Assembly: GCA_041689995.1 (NCBI GenBank)
Contig: JBDNFD010000166.1
Location: 1-48,995, forward strand
From: DASSWG01 sp041689995
GTDB lineage: Bacteria > Bacteroidota > Bacteroidia > Flavobacteriales > Flavobacteriaceae
DNA: 48,995 nucleotides
Reading direction: 5' to 3'
Shown: positions 24,698 to 34,499 of the stretch, one piece after another
How positions within the stretch are numbered: the stretch's first letter is position 1
Layout: every line of letters begins with the position of its first letter
The notes under the pieces: model-generated
The model's input: only the letters and a program-made list of their open reading frames with translations
Databases searched by the model: none
What the model was told of the DNA's origin: nothing
Position numbers and translations under genes: made by a program

Positions 24698-26053
24698 TCA
24701 AAATCCGAGGATAAATTTTGCGATGGTAAAATAAATTAAGATTCCACAAATATCATTACTGGTTGTAATAAAAGGTCCGGTGGCCATTGCGGGATTGATA
24801 CCTTGTGAATCTAAAATTATGGGCACGAAAGTTCCGATTAACGAAGCAATAATAATTACGGTAATTAGCGAAATTCCGACCGTCAGCCCCATCAGAAAAC
24901 CGTAGCCCATTAGAAAAACCCCTCCCAAAACAAGAATGACGGCGAGCGTGAAACCGTTCAGCAAACTTAGGGAAACTTCTTTTAACAATCGGTTGAAAAG
25001 CGTTCCACGCAAGGATTTGTTGGCAAGTCCTTGAAGTACAATGGCCGAAGACTGAACGCCTACATTTCCCGCCATAGCTGCAATAAGCGGAACAAAGAAA
25101 AATAAGGCGGCATGGTCTTGCATTGCGCCGCTAAATGTTCCGAGAACGGTGACGCTTATCATTCCCCCGAACAAAGCGAGAATTAACCAAGGCAAACGCG
25201 CCCGGGTCAGTTGCCACAAACTGTCATCGGCTTCCACATCTTCAGAAATACCTGCTGCCATTTGGTAATCTCTTTCGGCTTCTTCTTTCACAAAATCCAT
25301 AATATCGTCAATAGTAACCCGACCCACCAGCCGACGCATTTCATCGACTACCGGAATTGCCTCCAGATCATATTTTTGCATGATCCGGGCAACTTCTCCC
25401 CCTTTTGTATGAACTCTGACAAAATCCACGTTTTTGATATACACGTCGCTAATATGTGCATTTGTGGGCGCCGTGAGCAAATCTTTCAAGGAAAGCCTGC
25501 CTTTCAATTTCCCTTTGTCGTCCACCACGTAAATGGAATGCACACGGGTCACGTTTTCGGCTTGCGCACGCATTTCATCCATGCAGCCGGTTACGTTCCA
25601 GTTTTCGTTTACTTTTACAAGTTCTTTTGCCATCAATCCACCTGCGGAATCTTCGGAATAACGCAAGAGTTCCACGATGTTTTCAGCGTGCTCCTCGTCT
25701 TGGATTTCGGCGATTACCTGGGTTTTGATTTCCGGGGAAAGTTCCGCGACAATATCCGCGGCATCATCGGTATCCATTTCCTCGATCTCGTTGGCGATTT
25801 CCTTTGGAGTAAGGTTGTCCAAGATTTTCTCCCGATCGTCTTCATCCAGTTCCATCAAAACCTCAGCGGTCTTGTCACTTTCGAGAAGTTTGATGATATA
25901 AGTAGCTTCATCCAAATCGAGTTCTCCCAGAATTTCCGCAATATCGGCGTGATGCAGTTCTATCAAAAGCTGCAAAAGAGCGGGATTATCGTGTTTTGCG
26001 ATGAGGTCCTGAACCTGTGAAATGAGCTGGCTATCTATTTGAAACTGCATCAT
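24698..26053 (-). CDS. mgtE: magnesium transporter MgtE
   Basis: A 451-residue Mg2+ channel. The order is standard: an acidic N domain of superhelical repeats (ELDEDDREKILDNL, EMDTDDAADIVAEL), two CBS domains (about 135-255), a connecting helix and five membrane segments with the pore phrase AAMAGNVGVQSSAIVLQG and a C-terminal NDICGILIYF. Intracellular Mg2+ binding to the N and CBS domains closes the channel. The start overlaps the end of rsmA by 23 bases, so translation is coupled. Confidence 0.95.
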   Translation of the reverse strand: MMQFQIDSQLISQVQDLIAKHDNPALLQLLIELHHADIAEILGELDLDEATYIIKLLESDKTAEVLMELDEDDREKILDNLTPKEIANEIEEMDTDDAADIVAELSPEIKTQVIAEIQDEEHAENIVELLRYSEDSAGGLMAKELVKVNENWNVTGCMDEMRAQAENVTRVHSIYVVDDKGKLKGRLSLKDLLTAPTNAHISDVYIKNVDFVRVHTKGGEVARIMQKYDLEAIPVVDEMRRLVGRVTIDDIMDFVKEEAERDYQMAAGISEDVEADDSLWQLTRARLPWLILALFGGMISVTVLGTFSGAMQDHAALFFFVPLIAAMAGNVGVQSSAIVLQGLANKSLRGTLFNRLLKEVSLSLLNGFTLAVILVLGGVFLMGYGFLMGLTVGISLITVIIIASLIGTFVPIILDSQGINPAMATGPFITTSNDICGILIYFTIAKFILGF

Positions 26054-26900
26054 GCGCTATTTTTTGGGTTAACTCAATGAATTGGGGAACGTCCAGTTGT
26101 TCAGGTCGCTGCGCAAAGATACTGTCTTCTTTTAAACCTTCCGAAAGATTAAAAGTTTTTAAGCTGTTCCACAGTGTTTTTCGTCGCTGTTGAAATGCTG
26201 TTTTGACCACCTTAAAAAACAATTTTTCATCACAGGATAGTTGGTATTTTTCTTTTCGAACCAATCGCAAAACGCCACTTTCTACTTTTGGAGGTGGATT
26301 GAAAACTTGCGGGCTTACCGTGAACAAGTATTCGGCGTTATAAAAAGCTTGTACCAGCACCGATAAGATCCCGTACGTTTTACTTCCTGCGGTTTCACAA
26401 ATACGTTGGGCAACTTCCTTTTGAAACATTCCGCTAAATTCAGGAATTTGGTCCCTCCATTCCAACATTTTGAAAACAATTTGCGTGGAAATATTATAGG
26501 GAAAATTGCCAGTGATCGCAAAATTTTGGTTTCCGAACAATTCATTCAAATCGCATTTCAAAAAATCAGCTTCCACAATCCGAAAATTATTTCCGCGGAT
26601 AAGTCCGGGATATTCCAACGCGAAATGATCTTTTAAATAAACGACCGATTCACTATCCAAATCCATTACGGTGAGTCGAATATCATTTTTCAAAAGATAT
26701 TTGGTCAGAACACCGGTGCCGGGACCAATTTCCAAAACTTCGGAATATGCTTTAAAAGATAAGGTCTTCCCGATTTTTTCGGCAATAGTTTCATCGGTAA
26801 GAAAATGTTGGCCCAACTGTTTTTTTGCCCGAACAGGAGATTTTTTGTTCTCCCGCTTGAAAGTTTCCTTTTTCCACGTTTTTTTTTTGAATTTACCCAT
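26031..26900 (-). CDS. rsmA: 16S rRNA adenine(1518/1519) dimethyltransferase
   Basis: A 289-residue SAM-dependent enzyme that dimethylates the two adjacent adenines in helix 45 of 16S rRNA late in 30S assembly. The SAM motif LEIGPGTGVLT is at 57-67 and the catalytic NFPY at 132-135. The first 25 residues are a basic extension before the usual KKQLGQHFL start. It begins one base into the end of the DUF4286 gene and overlaps mgtE downstream. Confidence 0.96.
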   Translation of the reverse strand: MGKFKKKTWKKETFKRENKKSPVRAKKQLGQHFLTDETIAEKIGKTLSFKAYSEVLEIGPGTGVLTKYLLKNDIRLTVMDLDSESVVYLKDHFALEYPGLIRGNNFRIVEADFLKCDLNELFGNQNFAITGNFPYNISTQIVFKMLEWRDQIPEFSGMFQKEVAQRICETAGSKTYGILSVLVQAFYNAEYLFTVSPQVFNPPPKVESGVLRLVRKEKYQLSCDEKLFFKVVKTAFQQRRKTLWNSLKTFNLSEGLKEDSIFAQRPEQLDVPQFIELTQKIAHDAVSNR

Positions 26901-27208
26901 TAATGTTCGCTTATAATTTCCAATTCAGTGCGAAATGCGACAAATTTCCCTTCAAAAGCTTTGGATTTTTCCCGAAGACGATTGGCATCTTCTTTGTAAT
27001 ATTTTTCGAGTTGTTGCTTGTTTTCCGTGAAATATTGCACAGAATAGGTGATCCCGCCCATTGCTTCTTCCACCAATACTTTTGTCATCAGTGCTTTTGA
27101 AAATTTTCCCGTGGAAAGCATTTCCGGGATATGTTCTTTCTTCATCCAATTCAACCACTGGTCATGGACATCTTCTTGAATATTGATCGTTACGTTGTAA
27201 ATATACAT
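26900..27208 (-). CDS. DUF4286 family protein
   Basis: A 102-residue small protein that opens MYIYNVTINIQEDVHDQWL and contains GGITYSVQYFTENKQQL, the pattern of DUF4286, a ferredoxin-like alpha-beta family found beside rsmA in Flavobacteriia. The function is unknown. Its stop overlaps the rsmA start by one base. Between it and the TPR gene (27209-27328) lies a spacer with the quasi-repeat ATAAGCTATAGGCTATAAGC. Confidence 0.85.
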   Translation of the reverse strand: MYIYNVTINIQEDVHDQWLNWMKKEHIPEMLSTGKFSKALMTKVLVEEAMGGITYSVQYFTENKQQLEKYYKEDANRLREKSKAFEGKFVAFRTELEIISEH

Positions 27209-27328
27209 TTGGATATAGGCTTTAGGCCATAAGCTATAGGCTATAAGCTTTATGCTATTTATTTCATTTCACTAAGTCGCTCTATTACACATAAACCGAA
27301 AATCCGCTCGGTTCATCACAGAATCAAA

Positions 27329-29113
27329 TCACTCGACGGAATCTCCCCGCAATTCACGAAATCTTTTTCGTGCTTCCACAAAATAAATACTGTCTTCATA
27401 ATTGAAGAGAATTTGCTCGTAGCATTCTTTCGCCTTTTCCGGTTGTTGCAACTTATTTTGGTACAATTCTGCCAAAGCAAAATAGGCATTATCGGCCAAA
27501 ATTCCGTCTTTGTAAGTAGTAATTATTTCGTTATAAGCCTGAATTGCAAGGTCAAACTCTTCTTTTTCTTCCAATAGTTTAGCTTTTCTGAATAATGCTT
27601 CATCGCTGATTTTTTCCCCTTGATGTTTCGACAAAATTTGGTTCAACAAAGTGAGAGCTTGGTCGTTTTCACCTTGGAAGGCGAACAAATCTGCACGTGC
27701 GAATAATTTCAACGCGGTTTGTGTGGAATCTTCCAACGAATTTTCGCTGATAAGCAAATCCAGTTCCATGGCATCATTGGAAATAAGCTGGGAAGTGGAA
27801 GATTTCAGGACTTTCAGTTGCGTTTGAGCCCAATCGAAATCACCTTTATAATAACTGGTTTGTGCAACTTTATAGCGCGCTTCTTGAGCGAGCACATCAT
27901 TTTTGACCAAATTTTGAACTTGACTGTAATAAATTAAGGCTTGGTTGAATTTTTCCTCCAAAACCAAAATATCTCCAAGTTTCAGTTTCACTTTTGCCAA
28001 CTCGAACATGCCGAGATTGGTTTTCAGTAAATCTTTTAAAAGTGTTTCTGCTTCTTCCTTTCGATGCTGGTGAAACGCAAGAAAATTGGCTTCTTCCAAT
28101 TGAAGAAACAGGGTTGTGGCGCCTTTTCCATATTGGGCGAACAAATCGCCAAATTCATTTTGAATTGCTTGATAATCTTTGGGTGAAGAATTTTCCACTT
28201 TCATGTTCATCAAAATCCCATAGGCTTTCAATTTTCCATCCAATCCCGCCTCACTCTCTACGAGGTAATTCAAAATTTCTTCCGCAATTTCGGTTTCCCC
28301 TTTTTCTTTGACAATGAGCGCCAAGTCGAAAATTCCATGCAAATCAGCTTCGCCGCGCATATAAATCGCCTTTTCCTGCAAAAATGCTTTTTTGTAATCT
28401 TTCTGCTGAATGAACAACCAGCTCAGCAACTGATTGTATAATACATTTGGTTTTTCCTGCAATTTCTTCAACAGCAATTTTCGAAAAATCCCGTTGGCTA
28501 TATTTTCTGGATTTTCGGAAATATATTCACCAAAAACCCGGTTCAGGGTAAAAAATAAATTTGGGTTTTCCTCGATAATTTTCAGGTAGTTCACAAACAT
28601 TTTTTCCAACTTGCCCTGTTCCCCATAAATCCGTGCCAGTTGAATACTAAAATTTGTATTCGGTTGCAAATCGTTCGCTATTTCATAAGTCTCCGCCGCT
28701 TGGTCAAGAAGGTTATATTTTTGAAAATTGCCTCCCACGGAATAAGCAAAAGATGGCTGTTGGGAGATTTTGGAAATCGCTTGTTCATAACGCTCTTTCG
28801 CGGCTGCAATATTTCCTTGAAGTTGAAAATTATAGCCTAATTCCACCAATAAATTCGGATAATTTGACGATTCCTTCACTTTTTCTGTAAGCGATTTTAT
28901 GGCATCGTCATACCGGCCAAGTTCTTGATAGGAAGAAACCATTCCTTGAAAATAAGCCAAGTTCCGGGGATTTGCTTCATATAATTCTTGGTATAATTCC
29001 AGCGCTTTTTCATATTGGCCTTCTTCGAAATAATTTTTTGCCAAAGCCCCATTTTGAGAAAAACCCAAGCTTAAACCACCAAAAAAAAGTATTATAAAAA
29101 AGTAATATCGCAT
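27329..29113 (-). CDS. exported tetratricopeptide repeat protein
   Basis: A 594-residue protein from ATG 29113, which gives a signal peptide ending LSLGFSQ; an ATG at 29149 would prepend an unlikely 12 residues. It is built almost wholly of TPR helices, e.g. EGQYEKALELYQELYEANP near the start, EEFDLAIQAYNEIITTYKDG and QQPEKAKECYEQILFNYEDS near the end. A periplasmic scaffolding role is likely; no enzyme domain is visible. It is divergent from ribF. Confidence 0.85.
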   Translation of the reverse strand: MRYYFFIILFFGGLSLGFSQNGALAKNYFEEGQYEKALELYQELYEANPRNLAYFQGMVSSYQELGRYDDAIKSLTEKVKESSNYPNLLVELGYNFQLQGNIAAAKERYEQAISKISQQPSFAYSVGGNFQKYNLLDQAAETYEIANDLQPNTNFSIQLARIYGEQGKLEKMFVNYLKIIEENPNLFFTLNRVFGEYISENPENIANGIFRKLLLKKLQEKPNVLYNQLLSWLFIQQKDYKKAFLQEKAIYMRGEADLHGIFDLALIVKEKGETEIAEEILNYLVESEAGLDGKLKAYGILMNMKVENSSPKDYQAIQNEFGDLFAQYGKGATTLFLQLEEANFLAFHQHRKEEAETLLKDLLKTNLGMFELAKVKLKLGDILVLEEKFNQALIYYSQVQNLVKNDVLAQEARYKVAQTSYYKGDFDWAQTQLKVLKSSTSQLISNDAMELDLLISENSLEDSTQTALKLFARADLFAFQGENDQALTLLNQILSKHQGEKISDEALFRKAKLLEEKEEFDLAIQAYNEIITTYKDGILADNAYFALAELYQNKLQQPEKAKECYEQILFNYEDSIYFVEARKRFRELRGDSVE

Positions 29114-29243
29114 TCCGCTAAAGTAAGAAAATGCCATGTTAATGCACATTTTTTAGATATATTTTCCATACCTCTCAAAGAGAATCTTTCCGTTTTATTT
29201 TCCAAAACATTATAAATACCTTTAACCAGAAAAATTAGCGGCT

Positions 29244-30182
29244 TTGAAAGCATACCAAAAAGCAACCGAATTCGACCGGAATTCACCCACCGTAGTTACA
29301 ATTGGCACCTTCGACGGCGTGCATATTGGGCATAGAAAAATTATCCGCCGATTGATTGAAATTGGAAGAAATGGAGGCTTGGAACCAACAATTTTGACTT
29401 TTTTCCCACATCCGCGCATGGTTTTGCAAAAAGATTCCGATATCAAACTCATCAATACCATTGAAGAACGCGTGATGATTTTGGAGAAAACCGGGATCAA
29501 AAATTTGATTGTTCATCCGTTTACCATGGAATTTTCACGACTCGGCGCTAAAGAGTTTGTCGAAAATATTTTGGTGGAAAAACTTCATGCAAAGAAAGTT
29601 GTGATCGGCTATGACCACCGTTTTGGAAGAAACCGGACCGCCGATATCAATGATTTGAAAAAATTTGGGACAGAATTCGATTTTGAAGTGGAAGAAATTC
29701 CGAAGCAAGATATAGAAGAAGTGGCGGTAAGTTCCACAAAAATCAGAAAGGCATTGAACGAGGGCAATATAAAAAAAGCAAATTCCTATCTGGGAAATCC
29801 GTTTATGTTGACCGGGGAAGTTGTGCATGGAAAAAGTTTGGGGAAAAGTCTCGGATTTCCAACGGCCAATTTATACATCGAAGAATCCTATAAACTCATT
29901 CCCAAAAACGGGGTTTATATTGTCCGTTGCAATATTGAGGGCAAAGATTTCTTCGGAATGACGAATATTGGTACAAATCCGACCATTTCCGATGAAAATA
30001 AACAAAGTATCGAAACCAATTTCATTGATTTGGAAATGGATTTATACGGCAGAAAATTGCAAGTCGATTTGTTAGAACGAATTCGGGACGAAGAAAAATT
30101 CGGATCTTATGAAGCACTTTCAAAAGCAATGGAAAACGACAAACGGATTTCGATGGATTATTTGAAGAAAAACCAGAAATAA
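29244..30182 (+). CDS. ribF: bifunctional riboflavin kinase / FAD synthetase
   Basis: A 312-residue enzyme that makes FMN then FAD. The nucleotidyltransferase half has TIGTFDGVHIGH near residue 20 and VSSTKIRKAL; the kinase half has SLGFPTANLY, the GTNPT motif and a closing FGSYEALSKAM. The start is TTG 29244: an in-frame TAA lies 19 bases upstream, the next ATG would remove conserved residues, and the TTG gives the usual short start before VVTIGTFDG. A TACCTTTA string at 29216 could be a -7 element. Confidence 0.95.
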   Translation: MKAYQKATEFDRNSPTVVTIGTFDGVHIGHRKIIRRLIEIGRNGGLEPTILTFFPHPRMVLQKDSDIKLINTIEERVMILEKTGIKNLIVHPFTMEFSRLGAKEFVENILVEKLHAKKVVIGYDHRFGRNRTADINDLKKFGTEFDFEVEEIPKQDIEEVAVSSTKIRKALNEGNIKKANSYLGNPFMLTGEVVHGKSLGKSLGFPTANLYIEESYKLIPKNGVYIVRCNIEGKDFFGMTNIGTNPTISDENKQSIETNFIDLEMDLYGRKLQVDLLERIRDEEKFGSYEALSKAMENDKRISMDYLKKNQK

Positions 30183-30205
30183 TATCAAAATAGTTTCATC
30201 TCAAC

Positions 30206-31525
30206 ATGCTGGAGAAATTCCTCTTTAAACAGATCGACAACAGTGCTTTGATCGTTTTCCGCATTTGTTTCGGGCTGCTGATAACCTTGGAGACGTGGGA
30301 CGCGATTCTTATTGGATGGGTTCGTTGGGTTTTGGTGGAACCGCAATTCACTTTCAATTTTATTGGATTCGATTTTCTGCAACCGCTTCCCGGAAATGGA
30401 ATGTATTTTTATTTCACACTCATGGGAATTTTCGGGATTTTTGTGATGCTCGGGTTCAAATATCGTTTCAGTATCATCGCTTTCACCCTGATGTGGACTT
30501 GCGTTTATTTAATGCAAAAAACTTCCTACAACAACCATTATTATTTGTTGATTCTCATTTCTATTTTTATGTGTTTTGCACCTGCAAACCGTTATTTTTC
30601 CATTGATGCACGACAAAACCCGGCAATACGGAAAATTGCCATGCCGCAATGGATTTCGTTATTTATTATCTCTCAACTCGTGATTGTTTATACGTTTGCT
30701 GCCTGTGCAAAACTCTATCCCGATTGGTTGAACGGAACCCTGCCCAAATTACTTTCAACCTGGAAATCAAATACTTGGTTTATCGGTGATATTTTTCTGC
30801 AAGAATGGGCACAAAATTTCCTGACCTATTTTGCCATTTTCTTCGACTTGCTGATCGTTCCTTTAATGCTTTGGAAAAGAACGCGCTTACCCGTGTTCAT
30901 TCTGGCAATATTTTTTCATTTATTCAACAGTTTCGTTTTCCGAATAGGAATATTCCCGTATTTATCATTGGCATTTTTTCTCTTTTTCTTCCCAACCGAA
31001 GTTGTCCGGCGGCGTTTTCTTCCGAGAAAACCCTATTATTCCAAAGATGAAATTATCGTTCCCAATTACAAAAAAACCTTGATCCCTTTTTTGATCTTTT
31101 GGTTTTTGGTCCAAATTACGCTTCCGCTGCGACATTGGTTCATAAAAGATGCTGTTTTATGGACCGAAGAAGGCCACCGGCTGAGCTAGCGAATGATGCT
31201 GCGAAGCAAACATGGCCAAGTTCAGGTTCGAATTTTCAATAATGAAAAAGGAACGACGACAAATGTTCGTTTGAACGATTATCTAACCCCAGAACAAATT
31301 CGTGCCTTGAGCGACAAACCCGATATGCTTTGGCAATTTTGCCAACGATTAGCAACCGAATATACCGAAAAAGGTGAAAAAATTGCAATTTATGTGGATT
31401 GCAAAGTCAGCGTGAACGGAAGACCATTGCGAACTTTTATAGACCCGAATGTAAATATGGCCACCGCCAAATGGGATTATTTCTTTCATAACGAATGGAT
31501 TTTGCCGTCGAAATTTGAAGAATAA
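30206..31525 (+). pseudogene. HTTM / vitamin-K-dependent gamma-carboxylase-like protein split by TAG
   Basis: An HTTM domain protein of about 439 residues in one frame, broken by TAG at 31187-31189. The first part (327 aa) holds the membrane helices, including RFSIIAFTLMWTCVYLMQK and PQWISLFIISQLVIVYTFA, and ends TEEGHRLS. The second part resumes RMMLRSKHGQ and runs through SDKPDMLWQFCQRLA to FFHNEWILPS. Relatives read continuous 'GHRxSWRMMLRSK', so a Trp codon (TGG) appears to have become TAG. Bacterial homologues are predicted carboxylases, with the substrate unknown. The first part may be made as a truncated product. Confidence 0.8.
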
Positions 31526-31616
31526 CCCGCAGGCTTTGTTATTTTTGCGATTGAATTTGCATAAATATAATTGCAATCTGCAAATTTGATAGAATGGAAA
31601 TAAAATAAAAACGAGA

Positions 31617-32885
31617 ATGCTACAAATCACAAATATCCGCACAAACAAAGAAGCCTATATCGCCGGCTTGAAAAAAAGAAATTTCGATGCGGAAAGCATT
31701 TTCGATGAAATCTTGGCTTTGGACGAAACCCGCCGCGCCACACAGACAGAACTCGATTTTATTTTATCTGAATCAAACAAGATTTCCAAAGAAATCGGAA
31801 ATTTATTCAAAAGTGGTAAAGCGGGAGAAGCAAATTCCCTAAAAGCAAAAACCGCGGAATTTAAAGAAAATTCCAAAAAGTTGAGCGAAACTTTCAGTGA
31901 AGTTTCTGAAAAATTGCAGCAACTTTTATATACGATCCCAAATGTGCCGCACGACTCGGTGCCAGCAGGAAATTCAGAAGAAGACAACGAAGAAATTTTC
32001 CGTGAGGGCGAAATTCCCGTTTTGCATGGAAATGCACTTCCGCATTGGGAACTGGCAAAAAAGTACGAATTGATCGATTTTGAGCTAGGAAACAAAATTA
32101 CCGGTGCCGGATTTCCTGTTTATAAAGGAAAAGGAGCTCGGTTACAACGCGCATTAATCGCCTATTTTTTGGACAAAAATATAGAAGCTGGATATCAGGA
32201 ATACCAGGTGCCGCTGCTGGTTAACGAAGCTTCGGGCTACGGAACCGGGCAATTGCCGGACAAAGAAGGACAGATGTATCACGTGGGAGAAGATGATTTA
32301 TATTTGATCCCAACTTCCGAAGTTCCGATAACGAATTTGTTCCGTGGAAATTTGCTGAACGAAAATCAACTGCCCATTTCCTGCACGGCCTACACGCCTT
32401 GTTTTCGGCGCGAAGCCGGATCGTATGGCGCACATGTTCGTGGCTTGAACCGCTTGCATCAATTTGATAAAGTGGAACTGGTGAATCTCGTGAAACCGGA
32501 AGAATCATACCGCACTTTGGAAAAAATGGTAGAACATGTAAAAGGAATTTTGCGCGAACTGGAATTGCCTTTCCGGATTTTGCGATTGTGTGGTGGCGAT
32601 TTGGGTTTCACCTCAGCTTTGACATACGATTTTGAAGTTTTTTCCACCGCTCAAGATCGCTGGTTGGAGATTTCTTCGGTTTCCAATTTTGAAACATTTC
32701 AATCGAACCGAATGAAAATCCGATATAAAGATAAAACGAACAAGAAGGAATTGGTGCATACTTTGAATGGAAGTTCCTTAGCTTTGCCACGGGTTTTAGC
32801 GGGAATTTTGGAGAATTACCAAACGAAAAATGGCATTGAGATTCCCAAAATCCTTCGGCCCTATAGCGGTTTTGATAGCATATAA
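31617..32885 (+). CDS. serS: serine--tRNA ligase
   Basis: A 422-residue class II synthetase. An N-terminal two-helix arm (about 30-100) contacts the long variable arm of tRNA-Ser; the catalytic core has TSEVPITNLF (motif 1 and dimer region), FRREAGSYGAHVRGLNRLHQ (motif 2) and a motif 3 Arg in LALPRVLAGILENYQ. Normal length. Confidence 0.97.
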   Translation: MLQITNIRTNKEAYIAGLKKRNFDAESIFDEILALDETRRATQTELDFILSESNKISKEIGNLFKSGKAGEANSLKAKTAEFKENSKKLSETFSEVSEKLQQLLYTIPNVPHDSVPAGNSEEDNEEIFREGEIPVLHGNALPHWELAKKYELIDFELGNKITGAGFPVYKGKGARLQRALIAYFLDKNIEAGYQEYQVPLLVNEASGYGTGQLPDKEGQMYHVGEDDLYLIPTSEVPITNLFRGNLLNENQLPISCTAYTPCFRREAGSYGAHVRGLNRLHQFDKVELVNLVKPEESYRTLEKMVEHVKGILRELELPFRILRLCGGDLGFTSALTYDFEVFSTAQDRWLEISSVSNFETFQSNRMKIRYKDKTNKKELVHTLNGSSLALPRVLAGILENYQTKNGIEIPKILRPYSGFDSI

Positions 32886-32953
32886 ATTTAGTGTGGGAGG
32901 ATGAACCTGAATTCCGAATTTTAAATCTTGATTTTTAAATTAAAAGTCCCAAA

Positions 32954-33694
32954 ATGATCAAATGGATTGGTGCTATTATTGGTTTTTTTTATGCTCGTTT
33001 TCCTGGTGCGATCATGGGATTTATTCTCGGAAATATTATCGATTATTTTTTCCGGGGGAACAGGGCTTCTCAAACACAATTTAAATCGGTTTTTCAGAAT
33101 GCACAACGGGTTTCACCGGGCGATTTTGAACTGAACCTGCTTTCATTAGCTTCCTTGGTTATTAAAGCCGATGGAAAGGTGAACGAACGGGAAATGGAAT
33201 ATGTCCGTAATTATTTCGTGCAAGCATATGGCAAGGAACGGGCAAACGCCACCTTTCGAACTTTTAACGAAGTAATAAAAAACCGGGAAGTTTCGCCACA
33301 ACGAATTTGCCTCTATTTGCAACAACGCACAAGATATGAGGTCCGGTTACAAATTCTCCATTTCTTATTCGCCATTGCCCAAGCTGACGGCCATGTTTCG
33401 GAAGCAGAAGTTGCAAAATTATCGGAAATCGCGGGTTTTTTACGCTTGGGAAGACAAGATTTTGAAAGCATCAAAGCCATGTTTTTCAAATCGCCCGACA
33501 CGGCCTATAAAATTTTGGAAATCGAACGCAGCGCAACCGACGACGAGGTGAAAAAAGCCTATCGGACCATGGCCAAAAAATACCATCCCGACAAACTGCA
33601 GCAGATGGATGAAGCCCACCAAAAAGGCGCACAGGAAAAATTTACCCGAGTCCAGGAGGCCTACGAACAAATTCAAAAGGAACGAGGAATCTAA
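32954..33694 (+). CDS. TerB-DnaJ membrane protein (DjlA-like)
   Basis: A 246-residue protein with an N-terminal glycine-rich membrane segment (FPGAIMGFILGNIIDYFF), a TerB-like helical domain (about 60-170, e.g. LLSLASLVIKADGKVNEREM) and a C-terminal J domain (LEIERSATDDEVKKAYRTMA, with HPD at 211-213). This is the layout of DjlA-type co-chaperones that bring DnaK to the inner membrane. Usual length. Confidence 0.88.
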   Translation: MIKWIGAIIGFFYARFPGAIMGFILGNIIDYFFRGNRASQTQFKSVFQNAQRVSPGDFELNLLSLASLVIKADGKVNEREMEYVRNYFVQAYGKERANATFRTFNEVIKNREVSPQRICLYLQQRTRYEVRLQILHFLFAIAQADGHVSEAEVAKLSEIAGFLRLGRQDFESIKAMFFKSPDTAYKILEIERSATDDEVKKAYRTMAKKYHPDKLQQMDEAHQKGAQEKFTRVQEAYEQIQKERGI

Positions 33695-33771
33695 TTTTCC
33701 CTAATTCATTTTTATGATTTTTTCCCTTCTTATTCCATTTCGCAATAACTCATTCCATCTTTTTACCCGAA

Positions 33772-33787
33772 TTTAGGCGAAACTAAA
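33772..33787 (+). promoter_or_regulatory. candidate metal-regulator operator
   Basis: TTTAG-GCGAAA-CTAAA is a 5-base inverted repeat with a 6-base spacer, reminiscent of DtxR/IdeR boxes (TTAGG...CCTAA). It lies 54 bases upstream of the DtxR-family gene, in place for autoregulation. Confidence 0.35.
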
Positions 33788-33840
33788 AATTTGTTTTTGT
33801 GAACATTAATTTATATGTTCGCATTCTTAATCCTATTTTC

Positions 33841-34497
33841 ATGACCACCTTATCAGAAGAAAATTATCTCAAGGCTATTTTCCACTTGGAGCGAAAATCA
33901 AAAGATGGCGTAAACACGAATGCCTTAGCGGAAAAAATGGAAACAAAACCTTCCTCCGTAACGGATATGTTGAAAAAATTGGCTGAAAAAAAATTAGTGG
34001 ATTATAAAAAATACCAAGGTGCAAAACTCAGTAAAAAAGGTAGAATAACAGCCGTTGAAATCATTCGAAAACACCGTCTTTGGGAGGTTTTTTTAGTGGA
34101 AAAACTAGATTTCGCATGGGATGAAGTCCACGATATCGCCGAACAGCTGGAGCACGTTCGATCACGGAAACTCACTGCCGAACTCGACCGTTTTTTGAAT
34201 TATCCAAAACGCGATCCACACGGTGATCCTATTCCCGATGCAGATGGAAATTTCGATTTGAACAACCGTATTCTCCTGTCAGAATTGGAAGAAGGTGACA
34301 CGGGAACATTTGCAGGTGTAAAAGATTCTTCTTCCGAATTTCTAAAATACCTGGACAAACAAAATATAACGTTGGAAAAAGAAATTCACATCTTGGAAAA
34401 GGAAAGTTTCGATCATTCCATAAAAATAAAAATCGATGGGAAAACAAAACATATCTCGGGACTTGCGGCCAATAATCTTTACATCAAAATAAGTTGA
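33841..34497 (+). CDS. DtxR/MntR family metal-dependent regulator
   Basis: A 218-residue regulator. The winged helix region begins SEENYLKAIFHLER; the metal-binding and dimer domain contains HRLWEVFLVEKLDFAWDEVH followed by DIAEQLEHV, with the His/Glu ligands of the family; and an SH3-like FeoA domain closes the protein (EGDTGTFAGVKDSS to HISGLAANNLYI). ATG 33841 is preferred over a GTG at 33799 because SEENYLKAI is the usual start. Iron or manganese is the expected co-repressor. A ZIP transporter gene follows two bases later. Confidence 0.9.
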   Translation: MTTLSEENYLKAIFHLERKSKDGVNTNALAEKMETKPSSVTDMLKKLAEKKLVDYKKYQGAKLSKKGRITAVEIIRKHRLWEVFLVEKLDFAWDEVHDIAEQLEHVRSRKLTAELDRFLNYPKRDPHGDPIPDADGNFDLNNRILLSELEEGDTGTFAGVKDSSSEFLKYLDKQNITLEKEIHILEKESFDHSIKIKIDGKTKHISGLAANNLYIKIS

Positions 34498-34499
34498 TT

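Noticed and set aside
25211..26020. 269-residue plus-strand ORF
   Set aside because: Antisense of mgtE, with His/Phe-rich nonsense composition and no motif.
4353..31189. Stop-codon reassignment (TAA or TAG read as amino acid)
   Set aside because: TAA, TAG and TGA all serve as normal stops at the ends of conserved genes in this window; the two in-frame stops are better explained as mutations or errors.
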